54,989 nucleotides of DNA from a virus, in the IMG/VR virus record IMGVR_UViG_3300012351_000011, positions 1-54,989 of that record. One strand, 5' to 3'. Positions 36,872-45,150 of the stretch are shown one piece after another. The notes under the pieces are model-generated. The model did no database searches. It worked only from the letters and a program-made list of their open reading frames with translations, and had not been told where the DNA came from. How positions within the stretch are numbered: position 1 is the first letter of the stretch; each line of letters begins with the position of its first letter. The position numbers and the translations under genes were made by a program.

Positions 36872-37036
36872 ATGGGTGGAAAGCCAAGCCAGGGTACACC
36901 GGCAGATAAAAGGCTTGCGCAAAACAAGCCTTCCACTACCAACAAACCAGCGGCCACGCCGGGAGTGCATCAGGAGAAGTTCAACCAGGAACGGGAGCGA
37001 CAGGTAAAAGGTGGCGTCACAACCAAACAAAGTTAA
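36872..37036 (+). CDS. Small Pro/Lys/Gln-rich protein (54 aa)
   Basis: MGGKPSQGTPADKRLAQNKP... is polar and probably disordered, ending in a charged helix (HQEKFNQERERQVKGG). It fits between the Acb2-like and 37011 genes. Weak ribosome site (GAAAGCGAG). Function unknown. Confidence 0.45.
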   Translation: MGGKPSQGTPADKRLAQNKPSTTNKPAATPGVHQEKFNQERERQVKGGVTTKQS

Positions 37037-37208
37037 GAAACAACCGAAAAAGCCGCTCGGATCTCCAATTTCTTGGAGCGATGAGGACCTGGACACCCTT
37101 GCAAGGGTAGCACCGTCTGACCTGAAAGCGGCGGCGGCGCTTTGGAAAAATGAAGCACCCAAACCCCTTGCAAGGCTCTTAGAAGCTCAGGTAGAGGAGA
37201 CGAAATGA
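37011..37208 (+). CDS. Small hypothetical protein (65 aa)
   Basis: From GTG 37011, inside the end of the previous gene. The protein is basic at first (KVKKQPKKPLG) and then has DEDLDTLARVAPSDLKAAAALWKNEAPKPLARLLEAQ. Both LAR parts are coded by palindrome copies 67 bases apart. Its stop overlaps the next start (ATGA). The domain resembles small helical phage head proteins, unnamed. Confidence 0.55.
   Translation: MASQPNKVKKQPKKPLGSPISWSDEDLDTLARVAPSDLKAAAALWKNEAPKPLARLLEAQVEETK
37096..37107. repeat. Dispersed palindrome, copy 20
   Basis: CCCTTGCAAGGG in the 37011 gene, read as TLARV. Confidence 0.9.
37164..37175. repeat. Dispersed palindrome, copy 21
   Basis: CCCCTTGCAAGG in the 37011 gene, read as PLARL. 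Confidence 0.85.
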
Positions 37209-37567
37209 TAACAAACATTAGCGCACATGCGACATCTTTGCTCATTTGGGGAATTGTTATACACTTAATCGTCGACTGGTTGTTCCAAAATGATTGGATG
37301 GCAAAATATAAGTCAAATTTGCGTCATCCAGCGGCCTATGTTCATAGCGGTATCCATTTTATTGGCTTATTGCTGATTTTCCCGCTGTTTATTGCTCTGC
37401 TTATCGCTGTTATTCACCTTTTGATTGATACACGTGTTCCATTGGTATGGTGGAGAAGCTTTTTCAGGCAGACGCAAGAGGGACCGGCAGCATTGCATGT
37501 TGCCATGTGGGGAGACCAGGTGCTTCACATTGTTGTGTTGGCTATTGTAGCGTTGGTGATTGGATAG
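37205..37567 (+). CDS. DUF3307-like membrane protein
   Basis: The 120-residue protein has three or four membrane helices and the DUF3307 pattern: IVDWLFQNDWMAKYKS, HSGIHFIG, HLLIDTRVPLVWW and DQVLHIVVL. Such proteins occur in bacteria and phages without known function. It is an unusual insert among head genes. Confidence 0.7.
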   Translation: MITNISAHATSLLIWGIVIHLIVDWLFQNDWMAKYKSNLRHPAAYVHSGIHFIGLLLIFPLFIALLIAVIHLLIDTRVPLVWWRSFFRQTQEGPAALHVAMWGDQVLHIVVLAIVALVIG

Positions 37568-37571
37568 CTAT

Positions 37572-37793
37572 ATGGATGAATGTACGCATAAAGAGTTTGA
37601 AGCATCTGTGGCAGTTAACCGAATTGAGGATATAGGGCGGTTTGCAGCCGATGTTCGTATTGTTTGCTGTGAATGCAAAACACCATTTTACTTTTTAGGC
37701 TTACCTGGAGGCATTCATATTGACCATCCAACTGTTTCGGTTGACGCTACTGAAGCACGTTTACCGATTGCACCGTTGCAAAGCGAGAACTGA
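37572..37793 (+). CDS. Small CxxC phage protein (73 aa)
   Basis: CCECKTPFYFLGLPGGI...PTVSVDATEARLPIAP is a pattern I have seen in phage head regions; the Cys residues may bind zinc. ATG 37572 is chosen because the TTG at 37560 overlaps the previous gene. Function unknown. Confidence 0.6.
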   Translation: MDECTHKEFEASVAVNRIEDIGRFAADVRIVCCECKTPFYFLGLPGGIHIDHPTVSVDATEARLPIAPLQSEN

Positions 37794-37796
37794 TAG

Positions 37797-38405
37797 ATGC
37801 CTGACCTTTCCCAGTACGTCTATGATCCACGCACGAGGCGCTATCGCAACACCGTCTCAGGTCAATTTGTGACTGCAAAGTCAGTGCGGTTCGCAGTAGA
37901 TACCATCATCGACGCTGAAACCGTCAAAGTTCGTGACATTGCGCAGCGTCTCATAGATGGCCAAATCAACCTTGCAGAGTGGCAAATTCAGACGACAAGC
38001 TTGCTCAAAACGCTCTATGTTGCCATGGGGATAGCGGCTAATGGAGGTTTTGAGAATACAAGCAACTCTGATCTTGGTTATCTTGGCTCACTCATCAAAG
38101 AGCAGTACAAATTCTTGCGCAACTTTGCCAATGACATCAAACAGGGACGGCAAGCGTTAGATGGGACACTCCTTGCAAGGGCCGAGCTCTACAGTCAGGC
38201 CTCGCGCGGAATTTACTCTGATATGGTGACACGAGCGGCCAAATTAGGCGGCATGTCAGAAGCTAAAAGGGCACTTGGGATTGCAGATCACTGCTCAACA
38301 TGCCTTTCACAAGCCGCTTTAGGCTGGCAAAGTATCGATAATGTACTTCCAATTGGAGATGCTGAATGTTTATCAAATTGTAGATGTGACCTTATTTTCA
38401 GGTAG
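37797..38405 (+). CDS. Phage head morphogenesis (SPP1 gp7/MuF-like) protein
   Basis: The 202-residue protein ends with AKRALGIADHCSTCLSQAALGWQSIDNVLPIGDAECLSNCRCDLIFR. This is the Cys-rich C-terminal motif of gp7/MuF minor head proteins that enter the head beside the portal. The N-terminal part is helical. Palindrome copy 22 is read as LLARAEL. Confidence 0.75.
   Translation: MPDLSQYVYDPRTRRYRNTVSGQFVTAKSVRFAVDTIIDAETVKVRDIAQRLIDGQINLAEWQIQTTSLLKTLYVAMGIAANGGFENTSNSDLGYLGSLIKEQYKFLRNFANDIKQGRQALDGTLLARAELYSQASRGIYSDMVTRAAKLGGMSEAKRALGIADHCSTCLSQAALGWQSIDNVLPIGDAECLSNCRCDLIFR
38171..38181. repeat. Dispersed palindrome, copy 22
   Basis: CCTTGCAAGGG in the head morphogenesis gene, read as LAR. 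Confidence 0.85.
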
Positions 38406-38409
38406 AAAT

Positions 38410-38613
38410 ATGAGTGAAAGTATTGTTGGCCGGAGATGCAGGGGATGTGGCAATGAGATATATGAGCACATTGGAGGTTTTTGTCAGCAGTGCTGGGAGA
38501 AGTCGAAACGGTTAAAAGGCACAAAGAAACCTTCTTTCCAGCGTGAAGTTGTTTTGAGTGCGTCATTTGCTGAAGCACTCGTAAGATATTCTACATACAG
38601 AAAAAGGAAATAA
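38410..38613 (+). CDS. Small zinc-ribbon protein (67 aa)
   Basis: CRGCGNEIYEHIGGFCQQC is a CxxC-x10-CxxC ribbon; the tail is basic (KSKRLKGTKKPSFQ). Start at 38410, four bases after the head gene. Probably a nucleic-acid or protein adaptor. Confidence 0.6.
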   Translation: MSESIVGRRCRGCGNEIYEHIGGFCQQCWEKSKRLKGTKKPSFQREVVLSASFAEALVRYSTYRKRK

Positions 38614-38617
38614 TGTT

Positions 38618-39070
38618 ATGCCAGATTTAGAAGAAGTAGTATTTCAGGCGTTGGGTGAAGCAAGTATGTGCTGGGGTGAGACGCCAAAGGGTGTGTTTGA
38701 CGGTGCCAACGCAAAGCGTATAGGTGATGAATTGCTCAAAGCGGTAAAGGAGCCTGTAAATGCTGCTTATACCGAACGCAATATGTGTGTTGCTCTTCTG
38801 GCTCAATACGCTCAGTGGTTTGGTCACAAAGTTGGTATTAAGCAGCATGTAGGCGAGGACTGGGAAGATGAGTGGAGAAATGTTTTGTTTATCGATCTGC
38901 CAACAGGTCAAGTATCCTGGCATCTCCACAAAGATGAACTGGTCAATTTCCCAGATATACAGTCGTATGATGGTGAGTGGGACGGCCATACTACAGAAGA
39001 AAAATATGAGCGTGTAAAGAAATTCATTCATCTGGGCAAAGCATCACGCGGTTTAAGCTTTACCAAATAA
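38618..39070 (+). CDS. Conserved-type phage hypothetical protein (150 aa)
   Basis: The protein has CVALLAQYAQWFGHKVGIKQHVGEDW, NVLFIDLPTGQVSWHLHKDEL and YDGEWDGHTTEEKYERVKKFI. The W-H..D and WDGH-x-T-x-EKY motifs recur in phage and bacterial proteins, but no function is known to me. It precedes the scaffold gene. AAAAGGAAA precedes the ATG. Confidence 0.6.
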   Translation: MPDLEEVVFQALGEASMCWGETPKGVFDGANAKRIGDELLKAVKEPVNAAYTERNMCVALLAQYAQWFGHKVGIKQHVGEDWEDEWRNVLFIDLPTGQVSWHLHKDELVNFPDIQSYDGEWDGHTTEEKYERVKKFIHLGKASRGLSFTK

Positions 39071-39129
39071 CTCTTGACTTCTCAACATCTTGTACATATG
39101 TCTTGACATGACCCGAAAGGAATAGTATT

Positions 39130-39723
39130 ATGTCTAGTAATAACCCAGCAAATAGTTCTGATCCACAAGGCCAGACGCCCAACGATCAGAACCCTCCGGG
39201 CCAGGCGCCCAACTCAAACGGTCAGGCACCGAATGAGACTTCAAATGTTTCTACCGAAGATTTGTTGCGCCAAATTAAAGAGTTGCGCAGCGAAAACGCT
39301 TCTCATCGCAAAAAGACTCAAGAGCAAGCGACGGCAGCCCAGGCGGCTGAACAGCAACGCTTGAAAGAGCAAGGCGAATATAAGCAGCTTGCTGAAACGC
39401 ACGAAGCGCGTGTCAAGCAACTTGAACCAGTTGAAACCAGTTACAAAGCTTTGTCAGAGCGCGTCAATGCGCAAATCGACACGCAAATTAAGGATTGGCC
39501 TGCTGAAGTGAAGAGTCTTGTTCCATCCAGTGAAACGCCGGTTGAACAGCGTCTTGAACAGCTTGAACGATTGCGCCCACTTGTAGACAAACTGCAACTT
39601 CAAGCCAAAGGCACACAACGAGGCAATAGTCCTAATCCGCCTGCAACCGGTCAGGTTGGAGACCCGGCAACACACGAGGAAAACGTCAAGAAGCTTCGTC
39701 GAAGCGGAATGTACGGATTTTAA
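39130..39723 (+). CDS. Capsid scaffolding protein
   Basis: The 197-residue protein has a disordered Gln/Pro/Asn-rich start, a central coiled coil (LLRQIKELRSENASHRKKTQEQA...KQLAETHEARVKQL) and a basic C-terminal helix (EENVKKLRRSGMYGF). This is a typical scaffold that guides capsid assembly and leaves before packaging. It stands right before the decoration and capsid genes. Confidence 0.8.
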   Translation: MSSNNPANSSDPQGQTPNDQNPPGQAPNSNGQAPNETSNVSTEDLLRQIKELRSENASHRKKTQEQATAAQAAEQQRLKEQGEYKQLAETHEARVKQLEPVETSYKALSERVNAQIDTQIKDWPAEVKSLVPSSETPVEQRLEQLERLRPLVDKLQLQAKGTQRGNSPNPPATGQVGDPATHEENVKKLRRSGMYGF

Positions 39724-39747
39724 CACACATAAAGGAGCCATGAACAT

Positions 39748-40146
39748 ATGGCCGCGATAAGCAAAAGTGGAACCCCTTCAATTTCCACACCCTTAGTTTC
39801 TCCTGAGCAGCGTCTTAGTGGCCTGTTAGCGGGAGAGGCCATAGCCGCTGGTGATGCGTGCTATATCAACTCAGCAGACAATAAACTCTATCGTTCAACA
39901 GGTGCCGCTGCTAATGCCGCTGCCCAGGTTGACGGCTTTGCAGCGACCTCTGCCGCTATTGGTGAGGCATTATCCATCTACTTCGGAATTAATTTCCGCT
40001 ATGGCGCTGGACTCACACCGGGAACGTCGCTGTTTCTCAGCGGTACAACCCCAGGTGGGCTCGACACTGCCGCCAGTACAGGTGGAACCGTCGTCATAGC
40101 GCGTACCATGGACGACACGCGCATCTACGTGCGTAAGAGCTACTAA
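39748..40146 (+). CDS. Head decoration protein (DUF2190-like)
   Basis: The 132-residue protein is rich in Ala and Gly and beta strands: GLLAGEAIAAGDACYINSADNKLYRS, VDGFAATSAAIGEALSIYF, GLTPGTSLFLSGTTPGGLDT. This matches DUF2190-type or lambda D-like capsid decoration proteins. Located between scaffold and major capsid genes. Confidence 0.7.
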   Translation: MAAISKSGTPSISTPLVSPEQRLSGLLAGEAIAAGDACYINSADNKLYRSTGAAANAAAQVDGFAATSAAIGEALSIYFGINFRYGAGLTPGTSLFLSGTTPGGLDTAASTGGTVVIARTMDDTRIYVRKSY

Positions 40147-40183
40147 AAATGTGCCGATAGCACAAGAAAGGTAACCCAAGAAG

Positions 40184-41236
40184 ATGGCATACGGCACATT
40201 ACAAATTCTCGATACGCTTGCCGCAAACCGGACGTTTATTGCGAACTACGGTGAAGACAATGCGTACCGAGCAATTCAAGCGTTTCTCGACGCACACAAT
40301 GAGATCGTCGGCATGATGCTTGATGACCTCGTAGAGACCACTACAGACCGCCTACGCCGCTACGGTGGTGTTGACACCATGACCATGATCGAAGGCGATG
40401 AGTTTTCAACACCTGATGTTCAAAAGGTCCTCCCGGGCGTAAACGTCGGTTTTCCTCTGCGCCTGTTCCAGCTTGGCTTGCAGTGGACAACCAAATACTT
40501 CCAAACGCACACCGTGGCAGAATTGGCTGGCCAGGTAAATGCCGCCATGACTGCTGACGCGCGAAGAATTCAATCTGAATTGAAACGAGCAATCTTTACC
40601 CCGACCAATAACACCGCGTACATTGATAGGCTGGTTGACAATCTCAACCTTCCCATTCGCGCTCTGCTGAACGCTGACGGAACGCAAATCCCGGCTGACC
40701 CCTTCGGTAACACGTTCAACCCGGCCACTCATACGCACTATCTGGGAGCTGCTGCATGGGCTGCCGCTGACCTGACCGCGCTCATTAACACGGTGCTAGA
40801 GCACTACAACGAAGGTGGCATCAAGGTCTATATCAATCAGGCGCAAGAAGCCGCTGTACGTGGATTTGCAGGTTTTACCGCATACGTTGACAGTCGTATC
40901 ATTACAGCGACTACGCAGTCTATTGGACAAGAGCCATTAGACCTGATGAACGTCTACAACCGCGCTATTGGCGTGTTTGGCGCGGCTGAAGTATGGGTCA
41001 AACCATGGGTGATTGCGAACTATGTATTCGCATTCAATCCCAATCAGCGCAAGCCATTGGCCATGCGCACACGCGATAATACCCCGACCGGACTGCGTAT
41101 CGCCGCTGAATACGATGAATATCCGCTGCACGCCAAATTTATGGAGCGTGAATTCGGCCTGGGTGTCCAGGAGCGCCAAAACGGGGCCATTTTGCAAACA
41201 AATAACGCCACATATACTGTTCCTGCATCTTTCTAA
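40184..41236 (+). CDS. Major capsid protein
   Basis: The 350-residue protein begins MAYGTLQILDTLAANRTFIANYGEDNAYRAIQ, has a long helix around 40-60 and ends with LHAKFMEREFGLGVQERQNGAILQTNNATYTVP, as in HK97-fold capsid proteins. Position after scaffold and decoration genes supports it. AAAGG stands upstream and a stem-loop follows. Confidence 0.85.
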   Translation: MAYGTLQILDTLAANRTFIANYGEDNAYRAIQAFLDAHNEIVGMMLDDLVETTTDRLRRYGGVDTMTMIEGDEFSTPDVQKVLPGVNVGFPLRLFQLGLQWTTKYFQTHTVAELAGQVNAAMTADARRIQSELKRAIFTPTNNTAYIDRLVDNLNLPIRALLNADGTQIPADPFGNTFNPATHTHYLGAAAWAAADLTALINTVLEHYNEGGIKVYINQAQEAAVRGFAGFTAYVDSRIITATTQSIGQEPLDLMNVYNRAIGVFGAAEVWVKPWVIANYVFAFNPNQRKPLAMRTRDNTPTGLRIAAEYDEYPLHAKFMEREFGLGVQERQNGAILQTNNATYTVPASF

Positions 41237-41245
41237 TCCTGATAT

Positions 41246-41273
41246 AAGTGGCTATATACCCGTATAGCCGCTT
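41246..41273 (+). other. Stem-loop after the capsid gene
   Basis: AAGTGGCTATA and TATAGCCGCTT pair over 11 bp (one G-T) with a 6-base loop, 9 bases after the stop. No U-run, so it probably stabilises or processes the abundant capsid mRNA. Confidence 0.6.
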
Positions 41274-41310
41274 ACATCATACTTTCTTCTAAGAGAAGGA
41301 GATATCTGAT

Positions 41311-41487
41311 ATGGCAGATAAAGCAAACGATCAGCAACCTACCGAAGCTGAGAAGCAAAAAGCGCTTGCTGAAGCCAATGCTCAGGCGCAAGCAAACCGA
41401 CTTGATGAGACGCGGCCAGGTGGTTACTACATTGTGAACGGAAAAGCCGTCGATGCTGAAGGCAACGAAATCAAGGATAAGAAATAA
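41311..41487 (+). CDS. Small charged protein (58 aa)
   Basis: MADKANDQQPTEAEKQKALAE... is a helical, Ala/Gln/Lys-rich start followed by a short strand pair (GGYYIVNGKAVDAEGNEI). AGAAGGAGA precedes the ATG. Such proteins follow capsid genes in many phages; function unknown. Confidence 0.6.
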   Translation: MADKANDQQPTEAEKQKALAEANAQAQANRLDETRPGGYYIVNGKAVDAEGNEIKDKK

Positions 41488-41490
41488 CCT

Positions 41491-41925
41491 GTGGATAGAA
41501 CCACTGCCACCAACTACCTGAGCAATGAATATGCTGAACTGGCGACTGATGCCAAATTTACAACGCAGCAAACCAGTACAGCGTATTCAACCGCGCTGGA
41601 TATGGCTTTGCGGTTTCTTGGCTATCAGGAGAGCGATTTAGCTACAGCAGATGTTCAAGCGCCAATTCTGAGTTACATTGCCTTGATGAACTACTTCACG
41701 CTGAAGCGCTTTTCACGCTTGCTCTCAATTCGTTTCGATGTCGAGATTACCGGCGCGTTGAAAGCGTCGAGATCGCAAGCATTTGCGCAAGTGGAAAAGC
41801 TCTTGATAGATGCTGAAATGGAGTGTATCAACCTTGGCTTTCAAGTTGGTGGGATCTCAAGTTTTCAAATGGGACGTATCACGCTCGACTTCATGGAACC
41901 TGATAGCTTGGGAGGAACGTTCTAA
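41491..41925 (+). CDS. Head-tail connector (adaptor) protein
   Basis: From GTG 41491 the 144-residue protein is helical (LSNEYAELATDAKFTTQQTSTAYSTALDMALRFLGY, then ILSYIALMNYFTLKRFSRLLSIRFDV). The layout matches connector proteins that bind under the portal (HK97 gp6/SPP1 gp15-like). Position and size agree; family match is inferred. Confidence 0.6.
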   Translation: MDRTTATNYLSNEYAELATDAKFTTQQTSTAYSTALDMALRFLGYQESDLATADVQAPILSYIALMNYFTLKRFSRLLSIRFDVEITGALKASRSQAFAQVEKLLIDAEMECINLGFQVGGISSFQMGRITLDFMEPDSLGGTF

Positions 41926-42318
41926 ATGGCTTTGTTCACGGATACTGACCTCCAGGGTTTCAGCGATTTAGCGCAAGATTTAGCGCTCAAGGACACATGT
42001 GACATCTTGCGTGAAACCGATGGTGCAGATGACGGGTCAGGCGGCAATGCTCCTACATGGCCTGCCGCACTGACTGGTATCCCTTGCATCGTAGTTGATG
42101 GAGGCCGTAAGCCCGCTGAACAGCTGTTGGCTATGAAACTGGTTGGCAAAGTCATGAAAACCATCAGTTTGCCGCGCCAAACCGATGTGAGAGGCACGGA
42201 TCGTATCAGTGTCACGTCAGGAAACTCATTTAACACAGCCATTTATCACATTATCGATGTGGAAGACCCAACGACGTATGAAGTATTGAGACGGGTATCA
42301 GTGTGGAGGGAGAAATAG
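41926..42318 (+). CDS. Head closure/stopper protein
   Basis: The 130-residue protein contains DTCDILRETDG, IPCIVVDGGRKPAEQ and TISLPRQTDVRGTDRISVT...YHIIDVEDP, the beta-barrel pattern of SPP1 gp16-like stopper proteins. The ATG directly follows the TAA of the adaptor gene. Confidence 0.65.
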   Translation: MALFTDTDLQGFSDLAQDLALKDTCDILRETDGADDGSGGNAPTWPAALTGIPCIVVDGGRKPAEQLLAMKLVGKVMKTISLPRQTDVRGTDRISVTSGNSFNTAIYHIIDVEDPTTYEVLRRVSVWREK

Positions 42319-42320
42319 CC

Positions 42321-42518
42321 ATGAAACTGCCAAAGGGAATAAAGATCACACAAGCGTCTGATCAGAGCAAAGCACAAGCAGGTCACATGATGTTCAATAT
42401 CAAAATTGCAAAATGGTACATCCCTGTTTTGTTTGTAAAGGCTCTGTGGAACCATGAAATACCGCTCCGACACTGGCCTTTAGCTATCTACAGGTACTAC
42501 ACCAGGAAGGGTAAATAA
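42321..42518 (+). CDS. Small basic protein (65 aa)
   Basis: MKLPKGIKITQASDQSKAQ... with an aromatic C-terminal half (WYIPVLFVKALWNHEIPLRHWPLAIYRYY). GGAGGGAG precedes ATG 42321. One amphipathic or membrane-near helix is possible. Not recognised; lies between neck genes. Confidence 0.5.
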   Translation: MKLPKGIKITQASDQSKAQAGHMMFNIKIAKWYIPVLFVKALWNHEIPLRHWPLAIYRYYTRKGK

Positions 42519-42521
42519 GCC

Positions 42522-42926
42522 ATGGCAGACGGAATCACTATTGACATTCTAGGCAACAAAGCCATTTTAGATAATCTCGACAAGTTTTGTGAAGAGTTGC
42601 AAGAGAAGGCCATTGCTAAGACCGTTGACGCTGGCTACATGGCACTTGATTTGGCGAATGAGCGTACACCTGTTGGCACAAAATCATATGTGCATGAGGA
42701 TGAAGTGCATCCTGGCTATCTCAAATCTCGTAACCAGCTTACTGTCAACCGTGAAGGACCTCAGGTTGATGTGACTGTCAGCAATGACGCTCCGTATAGC
42801 ATCCCAGTGATTTTGGGGCATCACACAAGAAGTGGTTCATGGGTAGATCCACAAGATTTCCTAACGCCTTCATTCGATGACGCAGGCAGATGGTTAGAAG
42901 GTGAATTGAAAGGGTTAATGCGATGA
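42522..42926 (+). CDS. HK97 gp10-like neck/tail completion protein
   Basis: The 134-residue protein has the gp10 pattern: AILDNLDKFCEELQEKAIAKTVDAGYMALDLANERTPVGT, LKSRNQLTV and the C-terminal PQDFLTPSFDDAGRWLEGEL. These proteins link head and tail tube. Overlaps the next gene by ATGA. Confidence 0.75.
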   Translation: MADGITIDILGNKAILDNLDKFCEELQEKAIAKTVDAGYMALDLANERTPVGTKSYVHEDEVHPGYLKSRNQLTVNREGPQVDVTVSNDAPYSIPVILGHHTRSGSWVDPQDFLTPSFDDAGRWLEGELKGLMR

Positions 42927-43096
42927 ATATACAAGAAGTGCAAATACTAGAAGACAACAGGCGGCCATATCTGACGCACGTTAAGGCTTTCCAGCCAACG
43001 GTTGTGAGTGTGGTTTCTCTGGCAAGTGAGACGAGCCGCCAGATGAAAGAAGACAACCGGAAACGGCAAGTAGAAGCGCTCAAGAAGCGTAAGTAG
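42923..43096 (+). CDS. Small charged protein (57 aa)
   Basis: MNIQEVQILEDNRRPYLTHV... ends in a basic helix (SRQMKEDNRKRQVEALKKRK). It overlaps the stop of the gp10-like gene by ATGA and so is translationally coupled. Unknown role in neck assembly. Confidence 0.55.
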   Translation: MNIQEVQILEDNRRPYLTHVKAFQPTVVSVVSLASETSRQMKEDNRKRQVEALKKRK

Positions 43097-43111
43097 AGGT
43101 CATATCCAGAA

Positions 43112-43558
43112 ATGGCACAGCCGTTCAACGAAGTCCAGACTGCCATTGTTACTGCTTTGCGTGCTGATGTTCCTGTGCGAACATCTCTACCAGGCTCACA
43201 ATCGCCAAATTGGAACATTCTTGACCATGTGCCAGCAACGCAAATCTATCCTTATATCTACGTCGGAGACATTCAAGGGGCAATAGGCTCTACCCTTGCA
43301 ATGGGGCCAAATGGCAAAGCTACAGATTTATTGGTGACACTGCACATTTTCAGCCAATATAACGGGTGGAAAGAAGTGCAGGGAATAGTAAGCGCTATCG
43401 ACAATGTGCTCAATGAGAAAAATTTAGCTTTAGCTAATGGCTTTACCTGGTTCTTTTGCTTATTTGATAATTTTATCCCAGTCCCTGAAGACGATCAGGG
43501 AATAAACGATATCACACGGCATGGAGCCTTGCGTTACCGGATAAAAACCCAAGGCTAA
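43112..43558 (+). CDS. Tail terminator/completion protein (DUF3168-like)
   Basis: The 148-residue protein has VQTAIVTALRADVPV, YPYIYVGDIQ, DLLVTLHIFSQYNGWKEVQGIVSAIDNVLN and HGALRYRIKTQG. This is the alpha/beta pattern of gpU- or DUF3168-type proteins that cap the tail tube. Position before the tube genes agrees. Confidence 0.75.
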   Translation: MAQPFNEVQTAIVTALRADVPVRTSLPGSQSPNWNILDHVPATQIYPYIYVGDIQGAIGSTLAMGPNGKATDLLVTLHIFSQYNGWKEVQGIVSAIDNVLNEKNLALANGFTWFFCLFDNFIPVPEDDQGINDITRHGALRYRIKTQG

Positions 43559-43571
43559 CCCCTTGCAAGGG
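43559..43571. repeat. Dispersed palindrome, copy 23
   Basis: CCCCTTGCAAGGG immediately after the TAA of the tail terminator gene. Confidence 0.9.
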
Positions 43572-43620
43572 TTACATTTGTACACACGACTTATCAACAG
43601 GTTGACAGGAGAACGAATCA

Positions 43621-44025
43621 ATGGCGCAAACCGCAGGATTTAACGGCCTATTAAAACTCTCAACAACACCTTCGCCTACAACTACTATTGGTCAATTAAA
43701 GGACGCTCAGCAGCAACTAGCGGCTGATATGTACGATGTCACCTTCATGGGTGATAGGGCCAAGGATTTTTTGAGCGGCCTCTATGGTGGCACCATTCCG
43801 GCTAAATGTAACTACGACAAAACCGATTCAGTGCAGACCGTGGCGGAAGCGGCGTTCTTTGCTGGTACATTGCTGTACTACATCTTCTCACCATCGAACG
43901 GGGCGGCTAATACCAACTATGCAGGGACGCTGTACGTTGCGAACTGGAATGTGCATGACCCGGTGAACAACGTGGTTGAGATTGACGCGACGTTCCAAAT
44001 AACCGGGGCAATCACAGTCAGTTGA
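43621..44025 (+). CDS. Tail tube protein 1
   Basis: The 134-residue protein starts MAQTAGFNGLLKLSTTP and ends VVEIDATFQITGAITVS, with YDVTFMGDRAKDFLSGLYGG in the middle. These are the beta-barrel features of siphovirus tube proteins. It has the same beginning and end as the next protein. GACAGGAGAA precedes the ATG. Confidence 0.7.
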   Translation: MAQTAGFNGLLKLSTTPSPTTTIGQLKDAQQQLAADMYDVTFMGDRAKDFLSGLYGGTIPAKCNYDKTDSVQTVAEAAFFAGTLLYYIFSPSNGAANTNYAGTLYVANWNVHDPVNNVVEIDATFQITGAITVS

Positions 44026-44054
44026 TTTCTGTCCTGAATTGGAGGGACTAATCC

Positions 44055-44711
44055 ATGGCACAGCTTGCTGGTTTCCAAGGGCAGGTGCTCATCACACAAA
44101 CGCCCAACGTGGCTATCTCGAACCAGTTGCTACAGGACTCAGGTGATCACACCACATTCACCGTCAAAGTGGTCGATGCGGCAAAACGCTACTGGGATGA
44201 CACAACCGCGTTCGTCTTCCAAACGTCACCAGATGGTACTACATGGACGACGGTTGCACCCGCATCTGTCAAGTACGTGGGAGGTAGTGTCACATTCCCA
44301 GCGGCAGTCACAGGCGCTACGCCGTCAGCGCGAGTCAGTAGCGGCGCGTACTGGCCTTACTCGACGATGCTTGAGGTCACTGACTGGAAATTCAGTGGCC
44401 AGCGTCTCATGAAAGATGTCACCAGCATGAAAGGGCCTGGCAGCACTGACAGGTCGAAGGCGTTCATACCACTTCAGTTAACAGGCAACATGTCGCTCAA
44501 CAAATGGTGGCAAACAGAATTGGCAGAGGTGACTGGCTTCCTCAATTTGATCACCACAGGGGCAAGAACGGTCTTGTCGCTTGTGACACCTGCTAACAAC
44601 AGGTATGAGGGCTATGTCTTTATGAAAACCGGTGCTACCCATATTCCAGTAGCGGACGTGGTAGACCGCGCTCTACAGTTCCAAATCACCGGCAACTTCT
44701 ATGGCAACTAA
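44055..44711 (+). CDS. Tail tube protein 2 / major tail protein
   Basis: The 218-residue protein starts MAQLAGFQGQVLITQTP and ends ALQFQITGNFYGN, like tube protein 1. It has a longer N-terminal part (FTVKVVDAAKRYWDDTTAFVFQTSPDGTTWTTV, a beta-sandwich-like piece) and a tube core (DWKFSGQRLMKDVTSMKGPG). It is probably the main tube subunit or a decorated variant. Confidence 0.75.
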   Translation: MAQLAGFQGQVLITQTPNVAISNQLLQDSGDHTTFTVKVVDAAKRYWDDTTAFVFQTSPDGTTWTTVAPASVKYVGGSVTFPAAVTGATPSARVSSGAYWPYSTMLEVTDWKFSGQRLMKDVTSMKGPGSTDRSKAFIPLQLTGNMSLNKWWQTELAEVTGFLNLITTGARTVLSLVTPANNRYEGYVFMKTGATHIPVADVVDRALQFQITGNFYGN

Positions 44712-44739
44712 TCACTAAAAAGAAAGTGAAATATCACCT

Positions 44740-45150
44740 ATGCAATTTAATGCACAATCGGCACGAAATTATCTGAGCAACCGCAAACGAGCGACCAAAG
44801 ATATTGATACTCCCTGGTGGTCAGAAAAAGACGCCGATGGTAACGAGATCGGCCTCCAGGGACATGTACAAATCAGGAAGCTTTCAGCGGGGGAAGGCTT
44901 TGATGTCGATAAGATTGAGGATGATGGACAGCGCGGCGCATTCATCCTCTCAAAAGCGCTCATCTTGAAAGATACAGGAGAGCCGTTGTTTGAAGCTACT
45001 GGCCTGAGCATGACCCTGGATATCGACCTGGATGCTTCACGCAAACTGGCCTATGAGATCAAGGTGTTCAATGGTCTCATTCCTGGCGCGTTTGAGGAAA
45101 AAAAAGAGAGTTCGAGTCAAGCGCCCGAAAGCGTACCGTCTACGAACTAG
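44740..45150 (+). CDS. Tail assembly chaperone, short form (gpG-like)
   Basis: The 136-residue protein follows the tube genes and precedes the tape measure, the place of G-type chaperones. Its codons 120-122 (GAA AAA AAA before GAG) give a run of eight A at 45098-45105. The zero frame continues to 45150 and makes the short form. Confidence 0.8.
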   Translation: MQFNAQSARNYLSNRKRATKDIDTPWWSEKDADGNEIGLQGHVQIRKLSAGEGFDVDKIEDDGQRGAFILSKALILKDTGEPLFEATGLSMTLDIDLDASRKLAYEIKVFNGLIPGAFEEKKESSSQAPESVPSTN

